64,000 bases of DNA from NCBI GenBank assembly GCA_021229015.1, contig CM037780.1, positions 70,315,474 through 70,379,473 of the forward strand. Direction: 5' to 3'. The DNA comes from Solen grandis (taxonomy: Eukaryota; Mollusca; Bivalvia; Adapedonta; Solenidae). Of this stretch, positions 1-12,618 are shown in pieces. Position numbers and translations under genes: made by a program. Positions within the stretch are counted from its first letter, which is position 1. Each line of letters begins with the position of its first letter. Below the pieces are notes generated by a model that saw nothing but the letters and a program-made list of their open reading frames with translations, was not told where the DNA came from and did not search any database.

Positions 1-918
1 AAGTAGAAAAAAATCATTTTTATAATTATCATTGATAATGAAAAAGGTAAAGAAAAAGGAATTTCGACCTAATTTATGAAGTGTAGTATCCCAAAAATAT
101 GCTCGATCAGGATAAGCATGAAAGTATCCGAAATGTTAAATATGTCTGTATAACAATAAACCGCCTTGTGAAAGACGAAAACACAAAAAAAACTAAAATA
201 AAAACTAGGATAATAGGATTTTAAATTTTAATAATGAGAAATTTATTTCATAAAAAAACCTGAATATTCCACAGGGAGCAAAGCACATTAATTTGTAAAA
301 TAATCAGTCACTCTTCTTTCGATAGCTCGTCGTTCTAAAGCTTTTTTATTTTCTTAGACAAAATGGAATCCTAAGAAGCTTGAATCGAGTTTCCTGTGCG
401 AAAGCTCACATTTAACGCTTTAATATGTCACATCCAAGACGGATAAATATATAAATAGCGTCTGTCTTGAGTACTGCAGATAAAACACGCCCTGTGTTGC
501 TGTTTTTTTTTGTTGTTTTTTTTTAAAATTGTTTTGATCTCTCGGCTTGGCATCGGCAGTAATTAACTGATTTTATTCTACACCCAGCCATTAATCGAGA
601 AGAATATGTATAGAATGTAAAAGTACACCAGATTCTATATGGAGACAACTTATCTAGTATGGAGTTTTGACATGTAACCTTCAAATTTTGTTCATACTTG
701 CTTATTATCAGACAAGTGAATATCTGTTTCAGTGTAACCGTAGCATAATTATATATTGAATAATTCATGATTCCATTGTAATGTTATTAAACACGCAAGA
801 GGCAATGAAGTTCAATGTTCGAGTACCTAGATAACTGGGAAGTAATTTATAAATACATGTATTTTACAATGCAAACTTGGAACTCTAACTATTTATACCT
901 ATTCTATTGATGTGCTAG

Positions 919-1096
919 TACAGTGAAACCTCTTTACAGCGGCATTCATTATAACAGCATCCTCTTTATAACAGCAGTAGTCTTGAAAACAAAAGTGCAT
1001 AATCTTTCTATGTCTTTATTCTTTACAACGGAGATTTCTTTATAACAGCAAAACTCACTGAAACAAACACTGCCGTTGTAAAGAGAGTTGACTGTA
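919..1096. mobile_element. Tigger-like MITE with TA ends
   Basis: TACAGTGAAACCTCTTTACA at the left is mirrored by TTGTAAAGAGAGTTGACTGTA at the right, with about 25 bases of terminal inverted repeat and internal TTTATAACAGCA repeats. The CAGTTGAACC-type end is typical of pogo/Tigger-derived elements. 178 bases, no coding. Confidence 0.8.
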
Positions 1097-4000
1097 CCAA
1101 ATACCTAATATCCGAGAGATTTATGGAAATATCTGATGTGGAAGCATGGCACTTTGGATCATATGCTGTATGCATGAGATGCAGACTCAAACTTTATTTA
1201 CTTTCTTAAATTTCTTTTGTGTAAACACTATTATAATATCTGTATACAGTACAGGTCAGAACCATAGGTTCTTCTCTAAGTATCTTCAAGATTACATTTT
1301 AAAACAGTATGTCAATTCTAATGAATCGCATTTCAAAATAAGATTGAAATTGGGATTCCAGGCATTCTTTCTCGTTTAGAAAAATAAGACATATGGAAGA
1401 CAAACATATTCCAAAACTTTTAAACAGTCCAAACATTCTTCAGAGCATTCTGTGGACTTTGCCCTAAGTTCGATAGGATAATGAAGGTATTGGGGCTGTG
1501 GAGAGAAAAGGGAATTGTTTAAGCTGCCGTTTCAAAGATAAGTTCTCAAGAACGATTTACATTTCCGGCAGTCTAAATAATATATTAAATAATCAACAAC
1601 GTATGATTCAAATTTTGCAGTTAATATCAAATAAAACTGATGCGTGGCCCTCATCCAACTTCAATAAATCAACAAAGTCACAAATAGTTATGAATCAACC
1701 TACTTATCTCTGCTATATATACTAAATAAATTTGGTATTAACGTTAAGTACAGTCATCTTCATTAGTAACATGAGTTGAAACTTCATAAAACATGCATAA
1801 AAAGATACATTAAATCTTTCATTGCAGGATATATCTAGAAAATAAAACAAATATCAATAAAATTTATCAAACACATTTAAATCTTAGTTATTTATTTAAT
1901 TCCTCAATTTAGAGGAAAGTATAGACAAGTTAAGTTTATTTTTATGGACTTCGAAGAAACGAAAATCCTTACACACTTGAAAAACGTTTGGGGCATTGGC
2001 TGCACATGAGTAACATGCGATCTCTATCTAGATGTAGAATAGTCACAGGCTAGATCTCGGTGTATTCTAAAATAAGAATCTTTCGCTCCGGGGACATCAA
2101 AAGAACATCAAAATTTAAATAACAGTTTTAGAGTCGGTTCGTTTGTAATCAAAGTGGTTTATTAATGCATGAAATACGTTCTGTAAATTCAAATACGAGG
2201 TACAATCAAATGCTAAAACTATTTGTATAAATACAAACAAATGCTAAAAGTATTTGTATCAAATGTTGGAGACCTAATTTAGCAAATGTACATGTATTTT
2301 AATGCATAGTCTAAGTACATGTAGGTCATATCGTATTTTATTAAGAGAATTTTAAAATGCTTAAACGGCTCTCAGCCTAACTAGTATTTGTGTGAATATG
2401 ATTTGGTGGAATCAACCAATTATAACATACAAACACAATCATACAATCATATAAATACGTTTGTGTCGGATTAGTGATTTTGATACAAAGGTGCGGAGCG
2501 ATGCGATCAAAGTCTTTACTCGTTACTAGGTTATTTAATTGATGGGAACATTGAGACATTAAAATTATAAATGGCATCTCTTACTCCAAATTTTTATTAT
2601 ATTAATTATATTATTATATTAAGCAAAAGATTCTTTCAAACAGTATTAATATTAAAACAGTAGTTTTAGAAAATAAATATAATATGTTTTGCCTAAAACA
2701 ATAATTAAAGAATCAGAATTTATTAAATTAAGATGTTTGATCCTTGCAAATTTTATCATCGAGTTTTTTTTTAAATTTAAATAAAAGCTTTGTAAAATAT
2801 ATATTATTAATAATATCATAAATAAGAACATAAAACAAAAATTAATTAGAAAATAAAACAATCATATCAATATTAAAATTAAATCAGGAAATATATAATG
2901 ATGCCCGGGGGTCTCACACCATTATGATTTTTTTTTCAATTACATGTTCTGTTATTTATGTCATCATTCTATAAAAGGCGCCAGCTAAATGTAATTAAGG
3001 ATTTGACGATTGAAAGACAATGTATTGTATCATTCATTTTTGTGTTAGGTAGACATCTTGGAAAAAAATAATAGTCGGCCTCTAGGATTAAGCTTTATCG
3101 ATTTCAGATTTTTCGTAACCTTATCGAGCGTTTCGTCATTATCGTAGGTTAACATGGGACCTATGAGGCATACAATACAAAAAATACTGAAAAATACAGA
3201 GTTCTGAAGTCGCGTTCCAAATACAGAAATATATTGTAAACACGTGATTAAAAAGGGCCAAATCTTTCAAGATTTCATTTTAAAAAATCGTGACAAAATT
3301 TAAACGTAGCTTTTAAAAATAAAATCAGAACTTTGATTGATTCTAGACAATGTTTTGTATTGAAGAAAAAAATATTTCAAGACCGGTAAAATTTCCACAC
3401 ATTCTTCAAAACATCCAGTTGGATTATGTTCCTTTAATAACGAATTCATTTTGAATAGGAAAAGGGAACTGTCATAGTTGCCGCTAAAAAACAGTGGTGA
3501 TACAAATTACAAGTTAAAAAAAAACGTTTACATTTCTAACATTTAAATTTAGGCAAACAAACAACAGTTAGCCCGCATGTATTTAGCATCCTGCTTTTAC
3601 ACACATTATGAAGTTAATATCAAGGAAAATAAGTGTATAGCCATATCCAATTAAAATAAATTTAAAAAACAATATCAACTGAAGCTACATAAACCATGTA
3701 TAATGTTCTTAGACGAAATAGTAGATGTTTAGAATATCAATAAAACAAATAGAAATAAATATATTTTATGAGACACATAATATTATGTTTCATTTATTTA
3801 TTTTTAATAATATTTTATTATATTAATAGGAAAGTAGAGACAAAAGTATATTTCTTTCCAACACATTTGCAAGAGAATAGTGTGCGAATTATATTTAGGG
3901 TAAAATCGATAACGGAAAATAACTGAAATATTTATTGCCTACAGCAAATATGAAAGTACCAGACTTAATAAAATTTAAAGATTTAAATGTTTGATAATTT

Positions 4001-6292
4001 ACAAATTTAAACATTTGAGATTGTCAGATTTATCTTTAACGGAAGCCTTGGGAAAATATATAAAATATTATGAGCGGAGAAAACGTCATACAAAGCTTAA
4101 TTAGTGAAAACACTCCTGTTCTCACGAGAGTTCACGAGAGTGGAAAAGATACATTAAATTAGAACATCCTATCATTTTCTAGAATTTTTAATTATTACAT
4201 GTCTCTGCTTTTATTTTCTTTGAAGATGAACGCCAACATTATAAAACAACTGTCTGTTGAAGAATCAAGAAATGATTGATTGATTTTAATTAATTTTCAT
4301 ATGTGACTAATTTTCTTTGTATCTTCAAGTTGGATGAAAAATAATCACCACTATTAGAACATGTACCGCTAAACACTGTAAATAGTGGGCCCTAGTTTGT
4401 CTCCAACATGAATCCCTGAATTTAAGTAGCCATGGTATTGAATTAATCTCATATTCAACTCTCTCTCTTATATAAAGTCAAATCATGTACCACTTGTTAT
4501 CGATTCGTATATAAAACCTAACCAATACAAGACAAGGTTTAAACACTCGTGCAAACTGCTAAAAACATATTGTTCATTACATTTCATATAAAATTGAGCT
4601 AAAATATATTATTGGTAGGAAGAAAAATGTGGGGCAGTGTAACAATAGATATATTTCATTTCATTACATCGGATTAAAATCGTGTTACTTGTTTTATTAA
4701 AAATAGGTGTAATTTCAGGATTTGTTAAAAGCTTGTGAGAATATTGATGACCCTGATTGTAATCTTGATTTGATATTAAACTTATTTCGTTTATAAGTGA
4801 CTGTTTTAGATAAGTACATAATGAAAAGAAAAAACAACAAGAGATCGATGGATCGAAAATCAACACGTCTAATAATTCTGATAAACATGGCAATTTGGAA
4901 ATACCTTCATCATTGATATTTACTTACACACAATGTCTGCCTGCCCCTACCTAGTCGAATTTGGCAATTATTATAGTAAGTATGAAAATATATCGTTTCA
5001 TAATGTAGTTATGAAAAGATTAATATTTCCTGTTCAGAAAGTTTATTGCTCGATTTGTCTTTGTATTTTCTCTAGAGATAACAAATAGCGACAATTTACA
5101 TAGGCCAATATAGTTGCTGCAGACGGGCCCTATGGATAATTAAGTTTCATGGGTCAATCGGAAATTAGAAAAGTTAGTGTATCCCTACAAGTAACTATAA
5201 AGCATTAATATCAAATTGAGGTTATAACCAATTATCTATAATAAGAGTGTTATATAATATAATTATGAACAAAGAAGATGGACCTAATTTAACAGATTTA
5301 TGTAACTTGTCATTTATACGCTTTGACCGAATAACATATTAGGACGAACGAACGTACTTCTATACTGTTCTATAGTGTTCTTGTAAATGTCGTATTGTGA
5401 AAGTGTCGTTTACAGAAATATATGAAGAAACAGAAGGCGAAATTTTGTGACGCTTACAGAAGAGATCAATATGAGCTCTACTATCGATTATTACACACAC
5501 TGCATAGAATTATTTATATCACTGAAAGAAATGTCGTCAAGATCAGATTTTCTTCAACAATTTCCTTTCTGTCAAGTGTCACATGTTTTTACGGGAAAAT
5601 TCACCGGATATTACTAAAAATCCTGGGGCGGAAATAATCATCTATTTCAGTTATTTTACCTATCTCTTATAACTTATATTAAAGAGAAACACTATTTCGT
5701 AAATAGAATCTACAATAAAATGATATAATGAAGAAATATAGAATCTCAAAATTAGTCTCGATATGAATATCTTTGGAACTTAAGGAAATTCAACTTCTAA
5801 CTTTTTTTTTCAACTTTTCATGTCTTATAGACTAAAGTCAATGGAAACTGTGTATACACGTACATTACACTTCTAGATCATCTAAATGATGGCGATATTC
5901 AAGACAATAAAATTCTAAATATATTGCCTTTCGTATTATGAACAGTCTCAAAATGGGTGTCTTAGTAAAATTATGTTTGTTTAGCGAAGCATCTGAACTT
6001 CAGGTTTTCACAAACGTTTTCCAAAGAATTTAGAATTCTCATAGATGTCAGCCAAGATGATAACTCCTAGACTCATAAATAAGCCGCGGACACGTCACCC
6101 TAACAATGACAAGGTAATAAATGGAACCGTCTGCATGATGTAAAACCATTTAAGTAATGTCATTTCCAGGTACCCATTGCTCGTTTTTCCAATTATTAGG
6201 CTGTCTCGAATCACACCAAACCTTCCTGAAGATTCATCGGATTATGTAGGAAGTGGTCACATCATTTGAGAGAACCGAAAAGAAACGTTAAC

Positions 6293-6317
6293 GCACACAC
6301 ACACACACACACACACG
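6293..6317. repeat. (CA)n microsatellite
   Basis: About twelve uninterrupted CA units. A mixed (CA)n/(CG)n tract also lies at 20,887-20,930. Confidence 0.9.
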
Positions 6318-8561
6318 TTAATGTTTTCTTTTTTTCTAACATTCAACCGTTACAAGAGTGGCATATCTGCAATGGAAAAATTGTCTGCAAAACTCTGACC
6401 CAGACATCGTAAACGTCGGTAATGGCCGACTCGTGACATTGTCTACATGGTAACACGGAAGTATCGTGTTCGGAAACTTATCGCAAAATTTCCATATACA
6501 AATAGTAACATGTAGTTAAATGTGTCATTGGTACATGTATATCCGCATCGCTAGGCATCCAGAGATGTTCGTGGTAGGTTTTTAGTATGACGTCACCCTG
6601 ACGAAGCGGTGTCTGCGACGTGATAACACAGGCATCACTTTATCTGCCTCATGTACAAAACTCACAAAATGGCTGATATGTGTTCGGTTTAATGTTAGAT
6701 CAAAGTAAAAAAGCAACTCCGTCATGCATCACGATGTCAGTTAATAATGGATGAGCCGCCTGTTCTCTCTGATTTATTTGTGACGTATGTTAAGCTCATA
6801 TGAGCTAAACCGTTTATTCAAATCATGAGCACTATTTTGGACAAATAACTAACTAACGAATGGCTAATCCAGTAAACGTGACAATTCAATATTTCCGTAA
6901 ACACTTTACTTAATCTCCTCTACAGATTTTGACAGCTGCCTACAGCAATAACTTTCTATCTATCGAAAGATTTGTATATGTCCTGCTCGTTTAAAATTAC
7001 ACGTAAAGGCCGTGGAAATCGTCTTTATTGATGCGGTGAAATTTAGATCATGATTTCAGGTAATTAAAGTTGTTTTATATTTAAAAATTAAACGTGTTTA
7101 TTTCAAATATCCACTACCAGTAAAAATCGCTATTTTATCAGAAATCGATGTAATTTACTATATATTTAACTTAAAAAATCCTGCAAATTTGAAGTTCATG
7201 TCAATTTCTGTTAAAATTTCAATTTTCTTATTGATGTATTATTATTTTTTGTTTAAACATTACTATTGATATACGACAGAGTTATTGTTGACAAAAACGT
7301 GTCGTTACATCCATTATTAGGTTATTTCGTGAGTAAAAACCTTTATGGATTCATGTTACAAAATTTTGTAAACTTGGATTGATTTTTGCCATACACAAAC
7401 GTTAGGCCCCAACACATATTAAAGATTTCACATAGTACTAGATAAATACAGCAGTATAAAACATAATTCATGACTGCTTTAAAACTCGATACACATATAT
7501 CCCTATAGTGTGATTAAACAGTGGTTTTTATATGCTCGGAGTGCAATAAAAAAGGACGCCGAAGTCTACTCGCCGAAATTATTGATCACAAAAATGCATG
7601 GTTCCTCTCCTAACAGAATGGTAGATACTGTCATATTGTTGCAATAAAATTGTCTACATAAATATCCTGTATCATTTGACCCTAGTTCAACATAAATTTT
7701 CTTAACGGAATATTCCTGTATTCTAAGAGGCCTGGATCGAATGTGTTCAAGTTATCTGACGGCATCAATTCTTGTGTTGCTGTTCACTATTCCCATAAGA
7801 ATTGACTATGGCTGAAAGCCTTTGTTCCAGTCTCTAGTCTGCCAGCACATACGACAAGAAATCTACAGAAATATTGCTTACACTGTTCATTCAGTTTTGT
7901 TTAACATTTTGTCGAATTAGACATGGACCTGTATATACTTCACGGATGTTGTTGTTGGTCTAATTCCAATTTAGATGTTGTTGTTTTTTCTTCAATATTA
8001 TTGATTAAACATATAACATTATAAAATATCTCGTTCAATATTCAAACATTACTATTCCCATCTTGACTTGACTTGAATGTTCCCATCAGTCTTAAAATAT
8101 CATTTTAGTGTTATTTTCAAAGAATGTAATTGAGTTTTCAATATCCATTGATATAGAATTAGTGTACACTAGAGTACACCTTAAATAAGCACATTAAACT
8201 ATCCAAACCGTATATATAAAATATGTTTGAATTATTTAAAGAATGTAAGAAAACAAGGACCTAAAAGACACAAAATTAAAAACAAGTATTAACGACAAAA
8301 CATCATTCCCTATGTTTCTTCATTTTACACAAAGGCGTCTGTATTCTGAAGATACGACAAACTTAATTTGATAAAAACATCTCTTGAAAATTCCATAGGG
8401 AAGTAAACACTAATCACTCTTCTTTTGATAGCTCGACTTTTCAAAGCTTTTTAATACTAACATTGAAATCCTTAGAAGTTTCTGTGCGTATGCACAAAAT
8501 GAAGACTACAAATTTGTCATACTCAATATTCCTTTTGAAAACGTGGACAGAATTTAATCTG

Positions 8562-8785
8562 TTAACCCTTTCCCTCATATAGACTCATTTTCACGCACTC
8601 AGTAGGTACCACATAAAGCCTGATCTGCAGAAAACCACAATTAAACCTTACCAAATTTAATTACAAAATCCTCATTTCCAGACCATTAAGGAACAGCGAA
8701 CAGCATAAAATATTTTGGTTTTAATATGGTTTTATGCTGTTCGCATAGGTCTTTTCATGGTGTCCTCTATGAGGGAAAGGGTTAA
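8562..8785. mobile_element. TTAA-flanked palindromic MITE, family 1, copy 1
   Basis: TTAACCCTTTCCCTCATAT at the left is mirrored by ATGAGGGAAAGGGTTAA at the right. The interior contains the palindrome GAACAGCATAAAA...TTTTATGCTGTTC. TTAA at both ends suggests piggyBac-type insertion. This copy lacks the central CGCAGGCTG stem of the other two. Confidence 0.85.
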
Positions 8786-10232
8786 CAACAAGTATTGATG
8801 TTTCACCGTATATATGAGGCAGTATAATTTGATTATTGCTGAGTCAAAAAGCAAAATAGAGTTGTGTTAATATATTTTCTATTAATAGACACGCCAACAA
8901 TAAACAAAGATCAATTTGAATTCCTTTACTATAAACAGATTGCCATGGAATCAATCATTATAATAACATTGAATTTTATTGTGAAATAACTGACAACATA
9001 ATTCAATAAAATATATGGGCTTGCCTCCCAAAATACGCATCGTAATTTGACGACAAATATCCTGATTATCAAATGCTCTCGACAATCTAGCATCTATCAA
9101 AGTTGTTTTTATTCCGTATTGACAATATTTTTTCTATGTAAATATTGAAAAGAATGTATGCATTTTCATTACTTTTTTCCATTTACCGAAAATGAATATT
9201 AATTTTACCGTTGCAATGATATGACCGTTTAAACTAACACACGACGTTGGTCGTTGACAATAGTTTTATATCGACTTCGAGGAAAGTGTCTAGGACCTTC
9301 AGCGTATCAGCTTTATATACTCAGCAAAAAGAAAATATCAATTTTTCAAAGATTTAGATGATAAAAAGTGTACATGTAATCGTTGGGAACCTGTTGAACT
9401 AAGTTTAATCAGTAGTAAACCATACCCTTCATTAAAGACCAATTTAGTGTTATTTTATGTAAACCTTGCATGCTAAATGCAGGTACATAAGTAAATGCTG
9501 TAATAATGAGTCTTGTCGAAGCAAGTTTTCATTTTTGAAATCGACCCCTATGTAATATCGTTTAAATTATTTCAATGAAATAAATATCGCAACGAGTTCA
9601 AATGTTCACGTAAAGCCATATACGAATGGTTCTTTTCTCCAGATATATGCTAATAATAGAAATGTATGATAGGTACTTTCTTTTTTGGCTTGGTATGCAT
9701 ATAACCGATTACTAACACAGCCAATATCAAATAATATAAGTCTTCATTTTAGCAGATAATCTTAATTCATCTATTTAATGATTTGGACTGTTGAGAACCC
9801 GCATTCAAAAAAATGAAATAGTTCGACAGCACCGGTACTTAGCCCTTATTTTCTCACATTATTTCCGGTTCACGTCAAAACCTATTAGTACTAATTCATA
9901 CTTCATATTATCAGGAGCCATTAGAATGTCCGTTGTGATTCATTTAATTGCAGTGGTAATCGGACGAAACGGACACAGATAATTCAGCATTGGTGAGCTA
10001 CACATATATAAAAGTTATGGGAAAAATAGCGGTTAGCAAAATGAACAGAAGATATGTTTGAACGAAAGTGAATAGAATTAGAATATTTATGAGACAGATA
10101 TCAGTATAATGTGACAGCTTCTACCATCGTTGCATGTGCTGATGCCAGTCATGGTTCTTACACATACAGACGACAGACGTTGTCATTCTGGTATTTACTG
10201 AATATCTGCTGACGAAAATTGATTGCCTAGAA

Positions 10233-10246
<14 letters not shown>

Positions 10247-10292
<46 letters not shown>
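10247..10292. repeat. (TA)n microsatellite with (CA)n head
   Basis: ACACACACACACA at about 10,233 leads into more than 20 TA dinucleotides. The open frame across it is not a gene. Confidence 0.95.
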
Positions 10293-10315
10293 TACTGACA
10301 TTATTCAATGATGTT

Positions 10316-10425
10316 TCCGTGACATTCCCATTTACATTGTACTGGTCAAACCAAGAAACCGTCGAAAGAGACATAAGTTGTAAGAACTTACTTCTACATC
10401 ACGTAAAATAAATAAGTTTACAAAA
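10316..10425 (+). mobile_element. 3' part of the tRNA-derived SINE family
   Basis: TACTGGTCAAACCAAGAAACC, then AGTTGTAAGAACTTACTTCT and GTAAAATAAATAAGTTTA match the 3' half of the copy at 44.2 kb. The tRNA-like head is absent. Confidence 0.65.
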
Positions 10426-11629
10426 TTTGATCAAATTACCTGAGCTTAATAATTTCACACGTTATTACATTTTGACACCAATTGTTGATATGGTAGGCTA
10501 TGCCGTCCTTTCTTAGTATTTTAGAACATTAACTACATTTTGCAAATAAGAAATTACAGGAACATTGTTTTTAATGAGAGAATTCACAGAAACTCTTATA
10601 TTTTTTTTAATAATCTCATTTCTTATGTGCCCCGTACACGTGTATGGGCTGGTGGTGTACGCTTTTTAGTGACTTTATCTATGTATTGAATGTTTTAGGA
10701 GCACCGTGGACTGTTCCCAAAATCAGGTATCAGTAACGTGAAAAAGAAGTTTTTCTTTCACGAGTGATCCAACATAACCTAATATGACCAATATTTCAAA
10801 CAATGGCACTAGGTCGCTCACCAGAGTACCATTTATAACAATTCAAGTCACTTGATTTTACCTCTTCAAAGAATTCTTGAGTTAGGAAATTAAACAACCT
10901 TCTTGAGGCCTCGTGTTTCAAGAGACCAAAAATGTATATGAGACATTACAGTAGAATACCATATGTTACCATTTATTTGAGCAATCATGGTAGGTGACCA
11001 TTTATTCATGCTTCTTCAACATCCATTGATATCCAGAAGGGCTCGTCAGAATTTCAAAAAGAAAGCTGATAAACCCTTCTGGAGTTCATTTGAAAAGAAG
11101 ACTTTACATCTTCTTAAATGAAACTTTAAGATAGAAAATAAAATATTTTGAATGACGACATTGTCCATAATGGTTCCATTATATTCATCTTTGTTTTTAT
11201 CGTGTGACTTGATTACTTCTGCGAGATGATGCCTCTATTAAATGACAGTCAGTTTTTAGTAGCAGGTGCATGAAACAACTTTAGTAACATTCTCAGTCGT
11301 AAAATAATTGAGTAAATAAATAATGTTTTGTTAGCCTAAAATGACTTCAGTGGTGGCTATAATTGTACCATGAATAAGGTGTAATTATGCTTATCTCTCT
11401 AAAAATATGTTCGCAGTGTGTTATATCTACGCTTTCGTTTGGAATAACATTTGTTTAAGGGATAATAGAAGAATACTTGCTCATATAATCTACATTAAAC
11501 TTGCGATTGCCGGGAACTGGCAGGAGACTAAAATAATTTGAAAATCACGAGGATTGAATGAACGCTTTTATTTCTTTGTCCAGCTTGCGATTTTCACTAT
11601 CTGTTTCACTAGTCATACAGTCTCTTTCT

Positions 11630-11725
11630 TGGAGCAATTGCAAACAGTGCAGACCAAGATCAGACAGCCCCTTCTTTTTACTCATACAAAATTATAGCTG
11701 AGATTTTACACAGTCTGCACAGCAA
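11630..11725 (-). repeat. Fragment of MITE family 2
   Basis: GATCAGACAGCCCCTTCTTT and ATTATAGCTGAGATTTTACA with CAGTCTGCACAGCAAAGAAA match the reverse copies at 24.9 and 58.8 kb. Its right part overlaps the end of the coding remnant at 11.7-12.3 kb. Confidence 0.6.
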
Positions 11726-12275
11726 AGAAACTGCATTTGTATCTCCTGTTTGGCGTTCAGCATATATACAGCCAGGGTCGGAAACCCACGAGTGCTCTTT
11801 CCGTTACTCCAAACATCGCACGTGGGATTATTAGTTAGCATTTGCTTGTTATCGATTATTTGAAAAGCCGCGCCACTTTCGCAGCCCCACCAGGTAGTGT
11901 GTATTTTTGGACCAATAGAAACTCTTGTACTTACGGCACTTAGATAAACCATTTTTAGATTTCCATCTGAAGAGTACTCGTTTATGTAAGCAGCATTTTG
12001 ACTGGTCGACGTATCTACATCCTTATAACGATAAAGTGCTAGCCAAGTATCCATCCCACGGCTGACAGATGTAATATTAGTACTGGTAATTAGTAGGTAT
12101 CCGACACTATTATACAGCCTTGCTCCAGGACTGGTTGATTCATTGTCGAAATATTGTGGCTGGATGTGATATCATTCCCCGTGTCCACGGGGTGAAACTG
12201 CACTTTATCGGTCTCAAGTAGACAGTCACAGAGTGACTGAAATACTGACGCTGAGACGCTAAACCCAACAAACAA
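11692..12275 (-). pseudogene. Unrecognised coding remnant with a frame break
   Basis: On the minus strand an open frame runs from about 12,172 to the TAA at 11,692, including ARLYNSVGYLLITSTNITSV, GMDTWLALYRYKDVDT, KIHTTWWGCESGAAFQIID and TRGFPTLAVYMLNAKQE. An overlapping frame just upstream (12,090-12,275) reads LCDCLLETDKVQFHPVDTGN and ends NQPVLEQG, and the two could be one protein broken by a small indel near 12,115. The last 15 or so residues (CCADCVKSQL) come from a MITE family 2 fragment, so the original C-terminus is lost. Cys/Trp spacing suggests an extracellular domain, but I do not recognise it. It could also be a chance open frame. Confidence 0.35.
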
Positions 12276-12279
12276 AATA

Positions 12280-12582
12280 TAAAATCAACGTCTCATCATT
12301 AATGTTATTCTGAATTTCAATGATCTTTTATGGAGAACAAGAAAGCAGTCACTGGGTTAGAGCCCAACCTCTAGGTATCCTGTTAATACCGGAAGCTCAC
12401 CAATGCCTGTTTCCGACTTGAACTGGAAAAAGAATCTAATCGGAGTCTGCTATAAATCAATAAAATGAAGATCTAAATCACATTCATTGTTGTCGTTTAT
12501 GTTATTGTGTTTTTCTGTTGTTGTTGTTGATGTTGTTATTATTTTGTTTTATTTAATGCCTATAAGTGTTATAATAATTAGT

Positions 12583-12618
<36 letters not shown>

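Larger units (their letters stand above)
1..8560. other. AT-rich intergenic stretch with old local duplications
   Basis: No supportable gene. Segments around 270-420 and 8,370-8,500 resemble each other (TCACTCTTCTTTCGATAGCT versus TCACTCTTCTTTTGATAGCT), and 1,380-1,950 resembles 3,380-3,860 (ACATTCTTCA, GAAAAGGGAA, ATATCAATAAAA, AGGAAAGTA in the same order). A 32-base tandem duplication lies at 2,206-2,265. Short open frames here have no coding character. Confidence 0.6.
8786..11600. other. Intergenic stretch without recognised gene
   Basis: Apart from the (TA)n tract and a SINE 3' part near 10.3 kb, I see only AT-rich DNA with short open frames of no coding character. Confidence 0.6.

Noticed and set aside
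5422..5637. 71-residue Lys/Arg-rich open frame
   Set aside because: No splice context, homology or initiation context that stands out.
10223..10411. Open frame with poly-Tyr/Ile
   Set aside because: Translation of the (TA)n microsatellite.
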